Under the pieces are notes generated by a model. It saw only the letters and a list, made by a program, of their open reading frames with translations. It was not told the DNA's origin and did not search any database. Below are positions 13,199 to 25,431 of a stretch of 64,000 nucleotides of DNA, piece by piece. The stretch comes from Panagrolaimus kolymaensis. Taxonomy: Eukaryota > Nematoda > Chromadorea > Rhabditida > Panagrolaimidae. The DNA lies in assembly GCA_028622995.1 (NCBI GenBank), contig JAJQJQ010000034.1, positions 2,418,001 to 2,482,000 on the forward strand, given 5' to 3'. Made by a program: the position numbers and the translations under genes. Each line of letters starts with the position of its first letter. Position 1 is the first letter of the stretch.

Positions 13199-15718
13199 TT
13201 AGTCTTTAATTAAACTAAATGCTGCGGGTGATTGAAGCACTGTGGCACTTTCGAGAAGTGATTCCCGAATGAATGATTCTCTTGGCCGTTCACTATCGTT
13301 TACACTGCTTTGCTTATTCCATGGTTCACCTCCATCTGATTGATTCCTATAAATGGAAAAAAATAAATGTCATAAACTGTGGGAAAAAAACTATGCTACT
13401 CCCCTAAAAAAGGGAGGTGTGAAAAAAGAAACATACTTTCGTTCATCACTAAATTGCGTTGTATCAATTGTAGGTCGTTTAGGGCGACCAGGACGTCCAA
13501 AATCTTTGGCTTTTTTATCGCATGGAAAGAAAACTTTTTCAGTTAACATTGATCGAACAACCTCTCGAAATTGTTGAGACATTCCACAATATATTGCAAA
13601 TCGAAATGGATAAGACATAACAATTAAAACATTTCTAAAAAAAAAGCAACAAATTTTTTGAATTTGAGGTCAAAATTCTTTTTTTTACGCACCTGATAAT
13701 TAATAATTTATTAAGTAAATGATAATGTTGTTGAATGAAAGTTATTTGAAGGGCCACAGTGCTAACATGTAAGGAAAAAATCATTGCTGCTGGGATTTCT
13801 GTTATTAAAAATAGAATTATCACAACCAATAACATTCGAGTATTCTAAAAATAAAAATAAAGTCTATTATTATAAAAAGCTGTCTGCTGCATTTTTCATT
13901 TTATTTTTTTTGACTCGGACTATGACGTCCATTTTTTAGTCTTTGCTTCAAAAAAGTCATTTTTTTGTAAACAAAATAACTCATGTCATCTTCTTTTTTA
14001 TTATTATTATTTCAAAATTATTTATATCAAAAAAATAATATAAATAGCTTCTTATTTATATTTTTTAAGGTCAAAGAGTTAATTCAAGGGGCTCAAGTAA
14101 AAGAGATAAAGCGGTGGATTAATCATAGAAGTCAAAAAAAAACAAAAAAACATTTACTTGTTTAATTCCTTGAATTCGACGAGATTCATTCATACTTCCA
14201 CGTAATCTCGAAGCTCGCTTAAAATTTCTTAATGATGAACTTGAAAATTCTTGTTGTTGGGATGGTCCATCACCATTTGGACTTTTGGATAATGGAGGAG
14301 GAGAATCGGTGAGAGTGTAGCGTCTTTTTGAAGTGGAATTTGAAGTAAGAAATGCATGTCGACGATCTGCTTCTCTCATGGCAACAATTAATCGCCAAGT
14401 AAATATTACTAATAAAATACATGGTACTGTATGACTAATCAGGGTATGTAAAGCGTAAATAATATAATAATATATATTACTTCCAACTAACTGAATAAAT
14501 GAAGTCTTTACTCGAAGGCATATTCTTCGAATATCTAAAACAAAATTTAAAAAAATATAAAGGAAAATAAAGTAATTATCATCTTAAAAACAGCTAAAGT
14601 TTAAGTGTGTGTGTTTTTTTTTCACTCAAAAGTACAAAATAAGAAACAAAATTCAACGAACCATTAGTAATTGGATGAACGGAAGTATACGATAAATTAT
14701 AGGTGGCAAATAATTCCGGTGCATAAATCCATCCCGATGTAATACATATTAGTGCAATGGCCTTAAAAAAAATAATATTTAAAAAAATGATTAAATCTTT
14801 TAAGCTCCAACAAAATTATTCATATTTTTAAGAATTACAAATTATATTAATAATAAAAAACTAACATGTTTACTCCGCTGAATCGTACAATAACTTCTTA
14901 CAAGTTTTGGCACACATATGTAAATATATCGTTGAACTGCGAGGTAAACGGTAAGCCAAATGGCTGCTGTATGGAATATTGATGGCAATATTGATGCCAT
15001 ATATGGAAACATTGTACACCAAAATGATGACAAACCATATTGTTCATCAGTTTTATAGCCTATAAAAAACTTAAAGTAAAAAAAGTACTTTTAAACACGG
15101 AAGCTAAATATCTCATTTGTTCTGAAAAGTCAGAAAAGCTGCTTTGGGGAATACAAAAAATGTCAAAAGATTTTATAGCAACACACACCTCTATTTTTCT
15201 TAGAAAATTTAAAGATCTTGTTATATTTTAATTGTGAGGTAAACTTTAACTTTTTTACTATGAAATTACACTTTAATATTAGAAAAAAAAATGCATCAAA
15301 ATTTAAAAAACATTTATGTATTTTTTATTTTAGTTTCAGACCACAAAAATAAAATATCAAATTCTTACCATCAAAAGTATAATAATACAACAGCCATGGC
15401 AAACATGATAATCCGGTGAGTAATTCTGTCACAGCCATAGCAAGTAAAACAATATTTGTTGGAGTTCGTAAATTTCGATGAGATAAAACTAATACAATAA
15501 ATGAATTACTTGCAACTGTAACAGCAACAATAAAAGGCATAAAATACCCATATAAATATAAAGCAAATTCTAAAGGCACCTAAATGAAAAAAATATAAAT
15601 TATATATCTTTCCAAAAAAAATCTGGAGTTTGGCAAAATTTTCACTTACTTGAGCTCTAATATGTATTTCTCGACATAAGCTATGATTTAAGCATTCTGG
15701 AAGAGGGTCTAATTCCAT
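13199..15718 (-). CDS. Sex-peptide/myoinhibitory-peptide receptor-like GPCR
   Basis: Rhodopsin-class neuropeptide receptor of the plasma membrane. Eight exons (minus): 15718-15650, 15579-15369, 15059-14866, 14761-14662, 14534-14158, 13844-13693, 13634-13437, 13346-13199. They join in phase to 482 residues. The product matches the Drosophila sex peptide receptor family in its landmarks: PLEF..YGYFMPF before TM1, NSFIVLVL in TM1, WLTVYLAVQRYIY at the end of TM3 (in place of the usual DRY), and FRFAIYCGMSQQFRE after TM7. A Ser/Pro/Arg-rich third intracellular loop spans about residues 245-318. The C-terminal tail is polar and Ser-rich. C. elegans has several such receptors (sprr genes); I cannot say which is orthologous. 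The start is the first ATG in frame before TM1. The frame stays open a little upstream, so an earlier exon is possible. Confidence 0.9.
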
Positions 15719-18700
15719 CGTTCGTTGTAATATAAACCCGCTTTTTCAAATAAAAATAATAAAAAGTAAAAAGAGTGAAAATTAAAAAATGAAGAGAAGT
15801 AGATTATGCCATATAAAGAAATAAATAAGTAAAATGGAAATAAATTTTTTTGCACTTAAAAAATTAAATAAATAATAATCTCTAAAAATGAATAAAGAAT
15901 GAATTAACTTCTTCTTTTTTTACCATTTTTTGGTACCAATTATTAAACAAAAATAAAACGAAGACGACACACAAAGGAGCTTTTAAATAAAGCACACGGA
16001 AGTCTGCAATTTTTTTAATAAAATAAATTCATAAAATTATAAACCTCTAATATGGGCTGGGCAGTTGCTAAAAAAATAAAAGGTTTGTATTTTGAGCATC
16101 ATGTGCGTAAAAAAACATGGTTCCTTATGTTTTTACTACTCGAATTTTAAAAAAAAACAACAAACTTGTTTGCTAAATTTTTAAAGAAAAAAGCACACCA
16201 AAAAAAGAAGAAGAATATGTTTTTTTTAGTTTTGGTGTTTGTTGGCTAAAATTATTATGTCACTTGCAAACTTTTTTATTTTCTATTTACAATCTTTCAT
16301 CTTCTAAAAAATCCGGGAATAAAAAAATGAAAGTCAAATAAAATAAAAATAAAATGCGGGGGTTTGAGTTATAATTTTTAAAACATACATAGTCTATTAA
16401 AAATTACTTTATAAAAACATTAAATTGCAGAAAAAAAAAACAAGCGAAAATATGGTATTCGAAAATGAGTGAGACAAGGACACAAAAATGAAAAGCATGT
16501 CAAATTAAAGCATCAAAATTTTGATCATCAAAATAAATAAAAATGGGATAACAAGAAAATTGGAAAAGAAAGTAGGAGGTAGAAGTTCCGCCTTTTTTTC
16601 TTGTTCTCTCATCTTTTTTTATTCTAAAAACATATTCTCCTTAATCATGGTAATTAAGGCTTTTGGTTTTTTTATTTCGCGCAAAATGGTGAGGTCTAAG
16701 AAATACGAAGAAATAAAAAAATTGATGATGGTTAGAAAAAATAATAATATTTTTATTGAATGTTAAATAAAAAGCAAAAAAAAGTTAGCTGTCAATAAAC
16801 ATAAAAAAAAGTTTGGCTCAATAAGCTTTTTTCGTTGCTTCTAACGAAAGAAGCATCTTCCTCTCTTCTTTTACTTACTTCAATTAAAGAAGTATATGCC
16901 TTCTTTCTTTCATATTTTTTAGTCAAAAAAAAAAACGAAGGAGAAAAAAATCAAGAAGCTGCGTATTTCTTGTTGCCTCTTCAACTAACTTTTTTTTCTT
17001 TTTCTTAACTTTGTTAGCTGCTGCGAACTTTTATTTTTTATTTTTTTAGGAATGCATGGATTTTTTACTCCTACTTAAAAAAACAAAAAATGAAGAAGTT
17101 AAAAAACAAATATGGCAACAACAATAAAAAAAGTTTGCTAATAATTTTTGGCAATATCTAAATTTCTAAGTTATTGGCATTCAAAAAATATACACACACA
17201 AAAATAAATCTATTCCAAGAAAATGAAAAAATAAAAATATACATACAAGGCAATAATATATTCATTCAAATTCCTATGGGAAATAAATTATCGAAAAGAT
17301 ACATTCCTATTACAAAAAAAAGAAAGAGGAGGAACATATAGTCGTCGTGTCCTTAAAAACTAGAAGAATCTAGTGATAGCAAATTTATGTTGAAAAGAGT
17401 GTTGTAACTACTAACTAATAAAGTATTTCTAAAACACAAAAAGGAAGAGAAAGAAAAGAAAGAGCAATAGCAGCACTCGAAGAATTAGTAAAAAAAAATA
17501 ACAAACAACACAAAAAAATTTGACGACATCACTGCCAAAAAAGAAGGAAACATATTTTTTTAACTAACAAATTTGGTAGTTTTTTGTTATCCATTTTAGA
17601 ATATTTTTGTTTGAAATGTTATATTTTTTTATTATTAATTAATTAAAAAGGAAATAAAATTAAAAATAAAAGTAATTTGAGAGATGATGAGACTATAAAA
17701 CCATTATTAATCAAAATCATTAAAGTGCAAAATTACCAAAAATTGTCGAGCTAGAGAGAATGGATCTAAATCAAAATTTTTATACTTTTATTAAATAAAC
17801 CAAAAAATAAGGCAAAAGCTTCTGAATTTATTTTCAGGCTACAAAAGTCCTATAAAAAAATATAAATTTGAAAACAACCGTTATGTTTTGAATAAGCCTT
17901 AAAAATAGCTAACTACAACATTTCTACCAGCACCATTAAGGCTCATTTCTTAATCCCAATTTTCTCTTTTCTCCTTTCTTTACTATGTGAGTTAATAAAA
18001 CATTTCTTATATTTTTCTTTTAACAGCAATATGTATGCTTTTTTAACAAACAACTACCCTAAATGAACTTTTCATCTTCCTCCATCGTAATTATGATGGT
18101 CGAGAGAGAGAGAGTAGAGAAGTAGCAATGCTAGAAACTTCTTCTTCCTTCTTCATTTTCTTAGCATTCCATGTTTGACTTTTTTAACTAACTAACCCTA
18201 AAGTAACCTCATTTTTTGTTTGCTTATTGCTTCTCCATCTTTAACAACATCTCTCCTATGTTTTTTTGAGTCAAGAAGTCGCCTTCATCGTCGTCTTAAT
18301 GAAAGGGGATACATCTTTTGACAACTTGCGCGCACCAACAAAAAAATATGTATTAGAAGGGCATGAAATGACAGCCATGACAAAAAAGAAAGGGAAAAAA
18401 ATTTTTAACAACAAAATATTGGATGTAATTTCTCTTCCATACATGACTCTAATGTTGAAGGATCCAAAAAAAATAATGATTGGCATCCAGCCTTCTGACT
18501 ATAACCCTTTATTTTATCCTTCTTTGTTAATAATAATTATAAAAAGTCGCAACAACTAAGCTATCTATAAAAAATGAAATGAAGAAATGAAAAAAATATT
18601 ATATGTGTATAAGTAATAATCAAAAAAAAAGATACATATGTATTATATTTTTTTATTTTGGGTCTTAACCATTTTAGATTAAAAACATCAAAATAAGCGT

Positions 18701-20764
18701 CATCTCATCTTCTTCAACGGCTAACATTTTTATTTATTTGTGATGTTGACCTTTTAAAAACCAAATAAAAAAAAAGTAGTATTATGGTAGAAAAGAGTCT
18801 TTAACCGACGACGTTAATCTTCAAAAGGAAGAAAGAAAATTGTTTCCTTTTTAACTTTCTTTTCTATTTATTTAATTTTTTATTTATTTTCCAAATAGAA
18901 ATAAAAAAAACCTTAATTTTCAAAATACAAGTAAACTAAAATTCCATTGAGTTTTTTTTTATTTTTCCTTTTTTGGAAGTGGACGAAAACCGAAACATAA
19001 ATAAATGAATAATACCAAAATGAAACGCAAAGTTTTTTGTGTGCCGTCTCCGTTGTCTAAAAATGGCTCCAACAAACTAACGACAACAAAAAAAAATTAA
19101 GACTTTTTTTCATTTGCAACGTAATTTTTTCTATTTTTTGGATTAAGTCTTCAAATTGCTTTTTGTGTTTTTTTGTTTGTCTTATCCTCCAAAAACAACA
19201 TGAACGAAAAAAAGATAAATAAAACGAAAACCAAATGATAGATGGATAAAAAAAAAATAGAAGGAGAAGACGAAAGTAATTGCATCAAAATAAAAAAATA
19301 AAATTCAGACATGAGTTCAGATGCTCAAATTAAATGTATTTCGAAAAAAAAATAAAAAAAGAAAATTCATTCTATTGTTTTAACTTTAAAAAATTGAGAT
19401 AGACGTGGAGAAGGGAAAGGAAAGAAAATAAGGGGATAATCAAAAGCATTAAAATAACAAAACAAAAAAAGTTTGGTTAAAGCAACAAAAAAAACTTTGT
19501 TTTTCTCTTCTTCTTGGAAGATGAAAGAAAGAAAAAATGAATAAGCCAAATAATTTTTAATCGAGAGAAGAAGAAGAAAAAAAATTGAAGAAGATGATGG
19601 AAGGGGAAATGATGATGATACACAAACAAGCATCAAGCAAGAGTAACAAGAAAAAAGACTTAAGCTTTTAGATTAAAGATTTTTTCAAGCATTAATAATT
19701 TTTTTTGTTACCAAAAACCATTTAGGCGAAGACGAACGACAAATTAGGGGTTTTTAAAAAAATACACAAAATACATTATTTGAAATTGATGAGACAACTT
19801 TTTCTCCCAAACTTCTTTCTTCTTTGTTGCTGAAGTTTCTGAAGTTGTAGCCGCCATCTTTATTTTATTTATATTTTTTTTTTGCTTTTTAAACTTCCGT
19901 CAAAAATAAGTTGTGGCGTTGTTGTTTGCAAATGGCATGTTTAGTTTTCATTTTTCCTCCTTCTTTTTCCTTCATCTTAACTATTTTTGTGATGCCACTT
20001 CTGGTTGTTGCCTCTAAAAATATATAGATGCCTTCATTCTCCTTCTTCAGAAAAACTTTGTACGTTCAATCTTTTTTTAAAAATTATCATTTATTATTCG
20101 TTCTAAAAAAATAAAATATGTGAAATTATCTTTTTTCAAATTTATTTTGTTATGCTTTTTACTCTTTGGTTCTTTGGTGATTAAGATTTTTTGTGTGATG
20201 AAAAAAAAATCATATGCTTGCTTGCTCGAAAATTTGCCATCACTCAAACACATATCGTCGGACCACCATCGATTTCATAAATTATTTTCTTTTATTTTGT
20301 TTTGAAAAACAATTAGACTTTGACCTCTAAAATTTTAATCATAAACACAACAGACATGGAAGATAAAAAAAAACATCTTGTAAATATTGCTTGCAATCGC
20401 CGCCCGACGACTGATATCAAAAGCAAATCCTTTTTTATTTCGTTATAAAAATGAAGAAAAATGTGTGACTCAACAAGCAAATGATGGCATATGCAGTTGG
20501 TAATGATGGTGGTTGAACCATCAAAAAAAAATTATGTTTAGGTTTCCTTCCTTCCTTTTTTTCTTTCTTTATCGACTTCCATCACTTCACATCACAAAAA
20601 AAGGCAGACCAGCAGGCAGGAAAAGCAGCAACAACAGCTGTTGTTCAAAAAAAAGTGAGAGAGAAAAAAATTTCGGCAATATTTATAATATAAATTGAGA
20701 GAGATTTGCTCAAAAAAATTTAGTTCGTTTTTTTATATCTATTAAAAACCAACGAGAAAAAAAA
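15719..20764. other. Long non-coding stretch without a convincing gene
   Basis: About 5 kb dominated by A and T runs. All ORFs are short, made of low-complexity residues (Lys, Asn, Phe, Ile), and lack flanking splice signals that join in phase. A (GA)n tract lies at 18102-18114. A 38-codon minus-strand ORF starts at 19857 in a good context (AAAGATGGCGG), but nothing extends it. The region probably holds regulatory DNA for the GPCR and the secreted-protein gene. Confidence 0.5.
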
Positions 20765-21547
20765 ATGTTGTTGTTCCGATTTATTTTATTTTTATCAATT
20801 TTTGCTTTAACTTCTTCATATATTTTTAAATGCATGGGTGAATGTGAATGTGATACCGATGATGAAACTATTCACTGCCATAATAAGCAAGAACGGCAAA
20901 GAATGGATCTTCCCGAAAAGCGATTGAGAGGCTTCAATTATATTGGTATGACTCATAATGATATTCGTGTACTTCCAAGTGAAGATTTATTACTTGAAAA
21001 ATTTCCTGATCTTCAAGTAAGCAGCTATCCAATGATAGGCATTGAACCCTTTAATAAATGTATTTTCAGGCCATTGATGTTGAATTAAACCCAAACTTTG
21101 ATTGCAGCACTTTGCCCCAATATAACAAAATCCAAGTTTTAACTGATTGTGATAAACAAGATTCCGATATGAAAAATGAAATTTATGATGTTAAACCTCC
21201 AACTGATGTTTGTTGTTAATCCCCACATTTTTTCAATTTTTAACCCTAATACTTTACAGGATTGCGATAATGAATGCCAACTTAAACGTCATTATGAATC
21301 CCTCCATAAATATGTTATGCAATTATGGGAAATTCTTAAAGAAAAATTTGAAAAACTCAATAATACTAAAATGGTTAAAGATCTTAAAAAATGGATTGAT
21401 GAGCTTATCACCAAAATCAAAACAAAGGGAGGCAGAATTGTAAATGACATCAAAACTAAAGGAGATAGTTTCTTAAATGGCAATGAAACAAATGAAGAAA
21501 TTGTTAAAGAAGACGATGGAATTGTCAAATTAGATACTACAGAATAA
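20765..21547 (+). CDS. Small secreted protein with LRR-cap cysteines (hypothetical)
   Basis: Three exons (20765-21016, 21070-21207, 21260-21547) join in phase to 225 residues. An N-terminal hydrophobic signal peptide (MLLFRFILFLSIFALTSS) is followed by a Cys cluster CMGECEC..IHCHN, resembling an LRR N-terminal cap. One or two degenerate leucine-rich segments follow, then NPNFDCSTL, resembling the start of a C-terminal cap. The last exon encodes a charged, probably helical Lys/Glu-rich tail with NGNET as a possible N-glycosylation site. No transmembrane segment follows, so it is probably secreted. I do not recognise an orthologue and assign no function. AATAAA at 21640-21645 is a likely poly(A) signal. 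Confidence 0.75.
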
Positions 21548-21639
21548 TTTCTTTAGTTTCTTTCTTCTTTTTTTGTTGTTGTAAATATAAATTAACATTA
21601 TTTAGTATTCACCCATTTTTGTTTCCACTATTTAAAAAC

Positions 21640-21645
21640 AATAAA
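21640..21645 (+). terminator. Poly(A) signal AATAAA of the small secreted protein gene
   Basis: Canonical AATAAA 93 nt after the stop codon on the same strand. Confidence 0.45.
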
Positions 21646-21679
21646 ATGATTGGTTTTAAATAATAGCTTTTTCCTTTAT

Positions 21680-22450
21680 AAACACACGCGAAATAGAGAA
21701 AATGTGGTTGTAAGGACAATGGACACAATCAATCCAAATGAGACAAGTTTAAAAATAATTTCACTTTGTTATACATATTACCTTTCTTAGATGATATTAA
21801 CATATAAAGCTCCTCGGCTCCGGGAATTGTAAAAAGGTTGAATACAGTATAATCTTTAGTCAAAAAATGGTCTGTGGTTGCAAGCAGACCAATATGAGTA
21901 ATTGCAGGCTTACTTTGTATTCCTCCCAGGCCCAAAAATTCGTCACATATTACTTTGGAATAAATATGGCCAACTGCTAGATATATTTTGCAAAAAGCAA
22001 TCAACAATCGAAGGGAAAAGAGATACATACTTTCATACTTTTACATATTCACATAATATACATATATGTATTTCCACCTAAACATTTCCAACATTCATTT
22101 ATGTGTAATTTTCTCGTGAGCCACAGCCTCTTTCCACAAGCCAAGCAACCGCCTGTATAAACTATCATGAAAAATTAACTTATCGTCGATGGCCTAGTCA
22201 CTTAAATGCTGATCGCATGTAATCAATGCTATGCCCTTGTTCATCATGATATTGTGCTCCTGTAAGAATAGCCAGAAAGTTATATTACATATATTTGTAT
22301 TGTATCATAAACTGTTGATTAACATAACATCACAACGTAAGCTGGAACGAAATGCACCGATTCTAAAACCTAACCAACGATAAACAGAACATCATCAATC
22401 CAAAAATATTGATCCACAATAGTTAAAAGAGAGAAAATTCAAAAATAATT
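21680..22450. other. Intergenic island of unusual composition
   Basis: Unlike the other spacers, this stretch has few long A or T runs and looks more balanced. On the minus strand 22028-21729 is a 99-codon open frame with ordinary amino-acid composition (for example CDEFLGLGGIQSKP), and a GTAATATG donor-like site lies near 21777. No ATG-proximal signal or family match is evident. It could be a decayed gene, a transposon remnant or the 3' flank of suv-3. Confidence 0.25.
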
Positions 22451-22452
22451 CA

Positions 22453-22458
22453 TTTATT
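22453..22458 (-). terminator. Poly(A) signal of suv-3
   Basis: TTTATT on the plus strand reads AATAAA on the minus strand, 74 nt past the suv-3 stop. Confidence 0.45.
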
Positions 22459-22531
22459 AGCCTAACAACTAAATATATTCAAAATCAACAAAGAAAAAAC
22501 AACTACAATACTGTAAAAGTCCTAGAAATAG

Positions 22532-24819
22532 TTACTCTATATGAGAAGCTAATAATCGAGCTACTCCTTCTTGAATCAAATCATCCATTTGTCCTTCCAT
22601 TTCCCGAACCAAAACTTCATCAGGGAAAGCATCAGGCATTCTAAATGATAGCCATAGATATGCTTCAATGATATCATATATTTCTTCCAAATTCGCTAAA
22701 TCAGTGACTTGTTGAGCAGGTTTTGCAGGCCAATTTAACATATTACAGAACCATTCATAAGTAACAGGTTGACCAGTTGAAAATCTTCGAACAATTTTGA
22801 CAAATGATGTAGCTACAACCCTTTTAACAGCTTTGATGGGAACGAGACAAAATGTGTATCTATCCTATAAAACAAGAATGAAAAAAGATGAAATGAACAA
22901 ATGAACAAACCCTTAATGGAAGCTTGATGCTATCAATAAGTTCAGCTAAATCACGAGTTTGTTGAATTGAACATATAAAGAAATCATCACTTATGCTGCA
23001 AACAGAAACAAAGATATCCAGAAGATTAACAAACGACAAATGAGGCAAATGATAAGCGAATGTTTCAATTTGTTCGTAAGTAGGTCCAATTCCAGCTTTC
23101 TCGATTTCTTCCACAGGTTTTTCAAGAATTTTCTTTAGTAATCCCATATCTTCATTTCGCATTGTCATTACTTTTCCATGGGCATAAGTAGTACCATAGC
23201 GACCAGCACGTCCACCAATTTGTAAAGCAGCGTAAGTTGGAATAAGTTCACCAAGAGGAGGCTTTATCAACGTATTGAATATAATACGCTTAATATTAAG
23301 ATTCAATCCCATACCAATAGCATCGGTCGCGACAAGAACATTACAAGGATCATTTGGATCATTGAACTTAGCAGCTTGAGCAAGTTTAGCACCAGGTGGT
23401 AAATCACCATAAATAACAGCAGAATTAATACCAAGTTTTTCCAATTGCCTTGTGACAGAAAAGATTGATTTTTTTGAGAAACACACGATTGCATCACCAT
23501 CTTCAACTCGTCGAATATCACCAAGTCCATGCGTACTAATTGTTAAAGGTGAGCGTCTTTCATATTCAATCACTTCAACATGTTCACCAATAGGATCTAA
23601 CAGACGTTTAACCATATTCACAGCAGCTATTTCACCGCAAAGATGTACCTAAAGATGAGAAACATATAGTAGCCATGAAAATTTCATAGTATCCTAAGAT
23701 GGATTATGAAAGGAAATAACATACTTCATGAGCTGCAGCACCAAGTAATGCTCGAGTAAAAGCCCATCCTCGTTGATCATCACGTACCATTTGAATTTCA
23801 TCAATAATAGCAACTTCAACTTCCATTTGTGGCGATAACATTTCAACAGTAGACGATAAATGAGCAGATGGGTTCATGTTGTCCAAAGCAAAACTTCTTT
23901 CTTCACCAGTTACTAAATCACAAGGCACACCAGCTGTATTCATTTTCATAAAAATTTCATTAGCAAGTAATCGAAGAGGACCACAATATACACCAGATTT
24001 AGCTGTCTTGAATCTTTCCAATGCTGCATGCGTCTTTCCACTATTTGTTGGACCTAAAAATTAGACATTAGTTGTTATATTGTAAGGAGATTAAAACATA
24101 CCTGCATGAAATATGATCTTTCTTTCAATGTTTCTTGCATCAGGATACCAATTGTGTGGCTGTGTCAAATCAGAAACAAGCTTCAAATCTTCTAGTGATT
24201 CTAAATGCGGATAAACTTTGCGAGCATGACCAAGGAAAAATACAAAAAGAGTATCAACACTGTGACCTGAAAAATAACTAAGATGAAATGAAGCTTTCAA
24301 AAAAACATACTTTTATTTATAATATCAGAGAAAGTAACCTTCAGCATTGGGTCCAATGAATCAATATCGTTAATACAATGTTGACGAAAGTTTGTAAAAG
24401 CTTTCATAAAAAGTTTTCGAGATATACCATTTTCTTCAGCAAGTTCTCGAATAGTTTCTCTTTTAGAAAAATCTTGAAGGATCATAGACACTGTATCACG
24501 ATTGACCGATTCACTTCCTTCAAAATCAGCTAACGCAGAATCAGCAGATTTCCTCACTTTTACTGGCATAGGAATAACCAAATCATCAATTGATCGAGAG
24601 CGTGTAGTTCGAGATGATAAATTTTCACGATGTGCTACCTAAAAAAAATATAGTTGATAAAAATCAAGAACGAAAGAAATAACTTACTTTTACTACACGA
24701 TGTCTCACTTTTGCTTTACTAGCTGCTGTTCTTGACGTTATTATAGAAGAAGCTAATGGATATGTAGATAATCTTGAAATTAATGTTCTGTTTATTCTCC
24801 ATAACAATATTTGAGACAT
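22532..24819 (-). CDS. suv-3: ATP-dependent RNA helicase SUV3, mitochondrial
   Basis: DExH/D-type helicase that works with the mitochondrial RNA degradosome. Six exons (minus): 24819-24688, 24638-24311, 24266-24102, 24053-23725, 23648-22911, 22864-22532. They join in phase to 674 residues. The Arg/Ser-rich, acid-free N-terminus ([16 protein letters not shown]) is a typical mitochondrial presequence. Walker A GPTNSGKT sits at about 209-216, the Walker B variant DEIQ at about 293, [10 protein letters not shown] and [10 protein letters not shown] in the second RecA domain, and a SUV3 C-terminal helical domain follows. Family members carry the same DEIQ motif. An in-frame ATG lies further upstream (24912), but the residues before MSQ do not look conserved. 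Length is normal for the family. Confidence 0.94.
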
Positions 24820-25431
24820 GATTGATGAAGGATGCAAAACGAAAGAAAAAAAGGTTAGAATAGTTTCAAAAACAAGCAAATGTAAGCTTTGGCAACTGTT
24901 CGCGCAATGCAAAACGCATCTTGAGAGTCGCTATTTTCAAACAAATTCAAAAAATTTTTTTCGAACAAAACTTACTGATTTTTGCCGAATGTTTTGCTTT
25001 ACTAACTGACTCAAAATTTCATAAGAAATAATATCTCTAATTATTTATTTTAAACAACTACCTTTCATGTATTGTTATTTATTTGTTTTATTAAAAAAAA
25101 TTAACCTATGTACAACCTTAATTTTTTTTTGACATTTTTTCTGTTTGCTTGATTTTGTTTTTGTTCTTAGAAAAACAGAGATATCTTACTTTTTGTTTAA
25201 CCAATATGGCTTTTTATTTGTGGATTTATTTAACATTATTTAAAGTGAAACTTAAATGCTTCGCAATACAATTAAAATAAGAAAATGGTCAACAAATAAA
25301 AAGATAATAAAAAGCACATGTATTTGGTAGGGATTTTAATGAAAACTGACGCAACAAAAAATAGACAAAAAAAGAGATCAAATAAAATCGCACTTTAAAA
25401 GTACTGTATTTTTTTTCTTCGTTGATAAAAT
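24820..25431. other. Intergenic region between suv-3 and the first DM13 gene
   Basis: A+T-rich spacer holding the suv-3 5' flank and the 3' UTR of the DM13 gene. No coding exon is visible. Confidence 0.5.

Noticed and set aside
15060..15368. Possible extra exon in GPCR intron 2
   Set aside because: Flanking exons 15369 and 15059 already join in phase and reproduce the conserved TM2-TM3 spacing.
18271..18486. Minus-strand 71-codon ORF with a hydrophobic core
   Set aside because: Low-complexity residues, no splice partner in phase, no recognisable domain.
19744..19857. Minus-strand ORF MAATTSETSATKKKEV.. in a good start context
   Set aside because: Only 37 residues, and no downstream exon could be joined in phase, including the GPCR first exon.
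22532..24819. Possible horizontal origin of suv-3 because of its less homopolymer-rich introns
   Set aside because: The protein is an ordinary eukaryotic SUV3 with spliceosomal introns and a mitochondrial presequence; no sign of bacterial origin.
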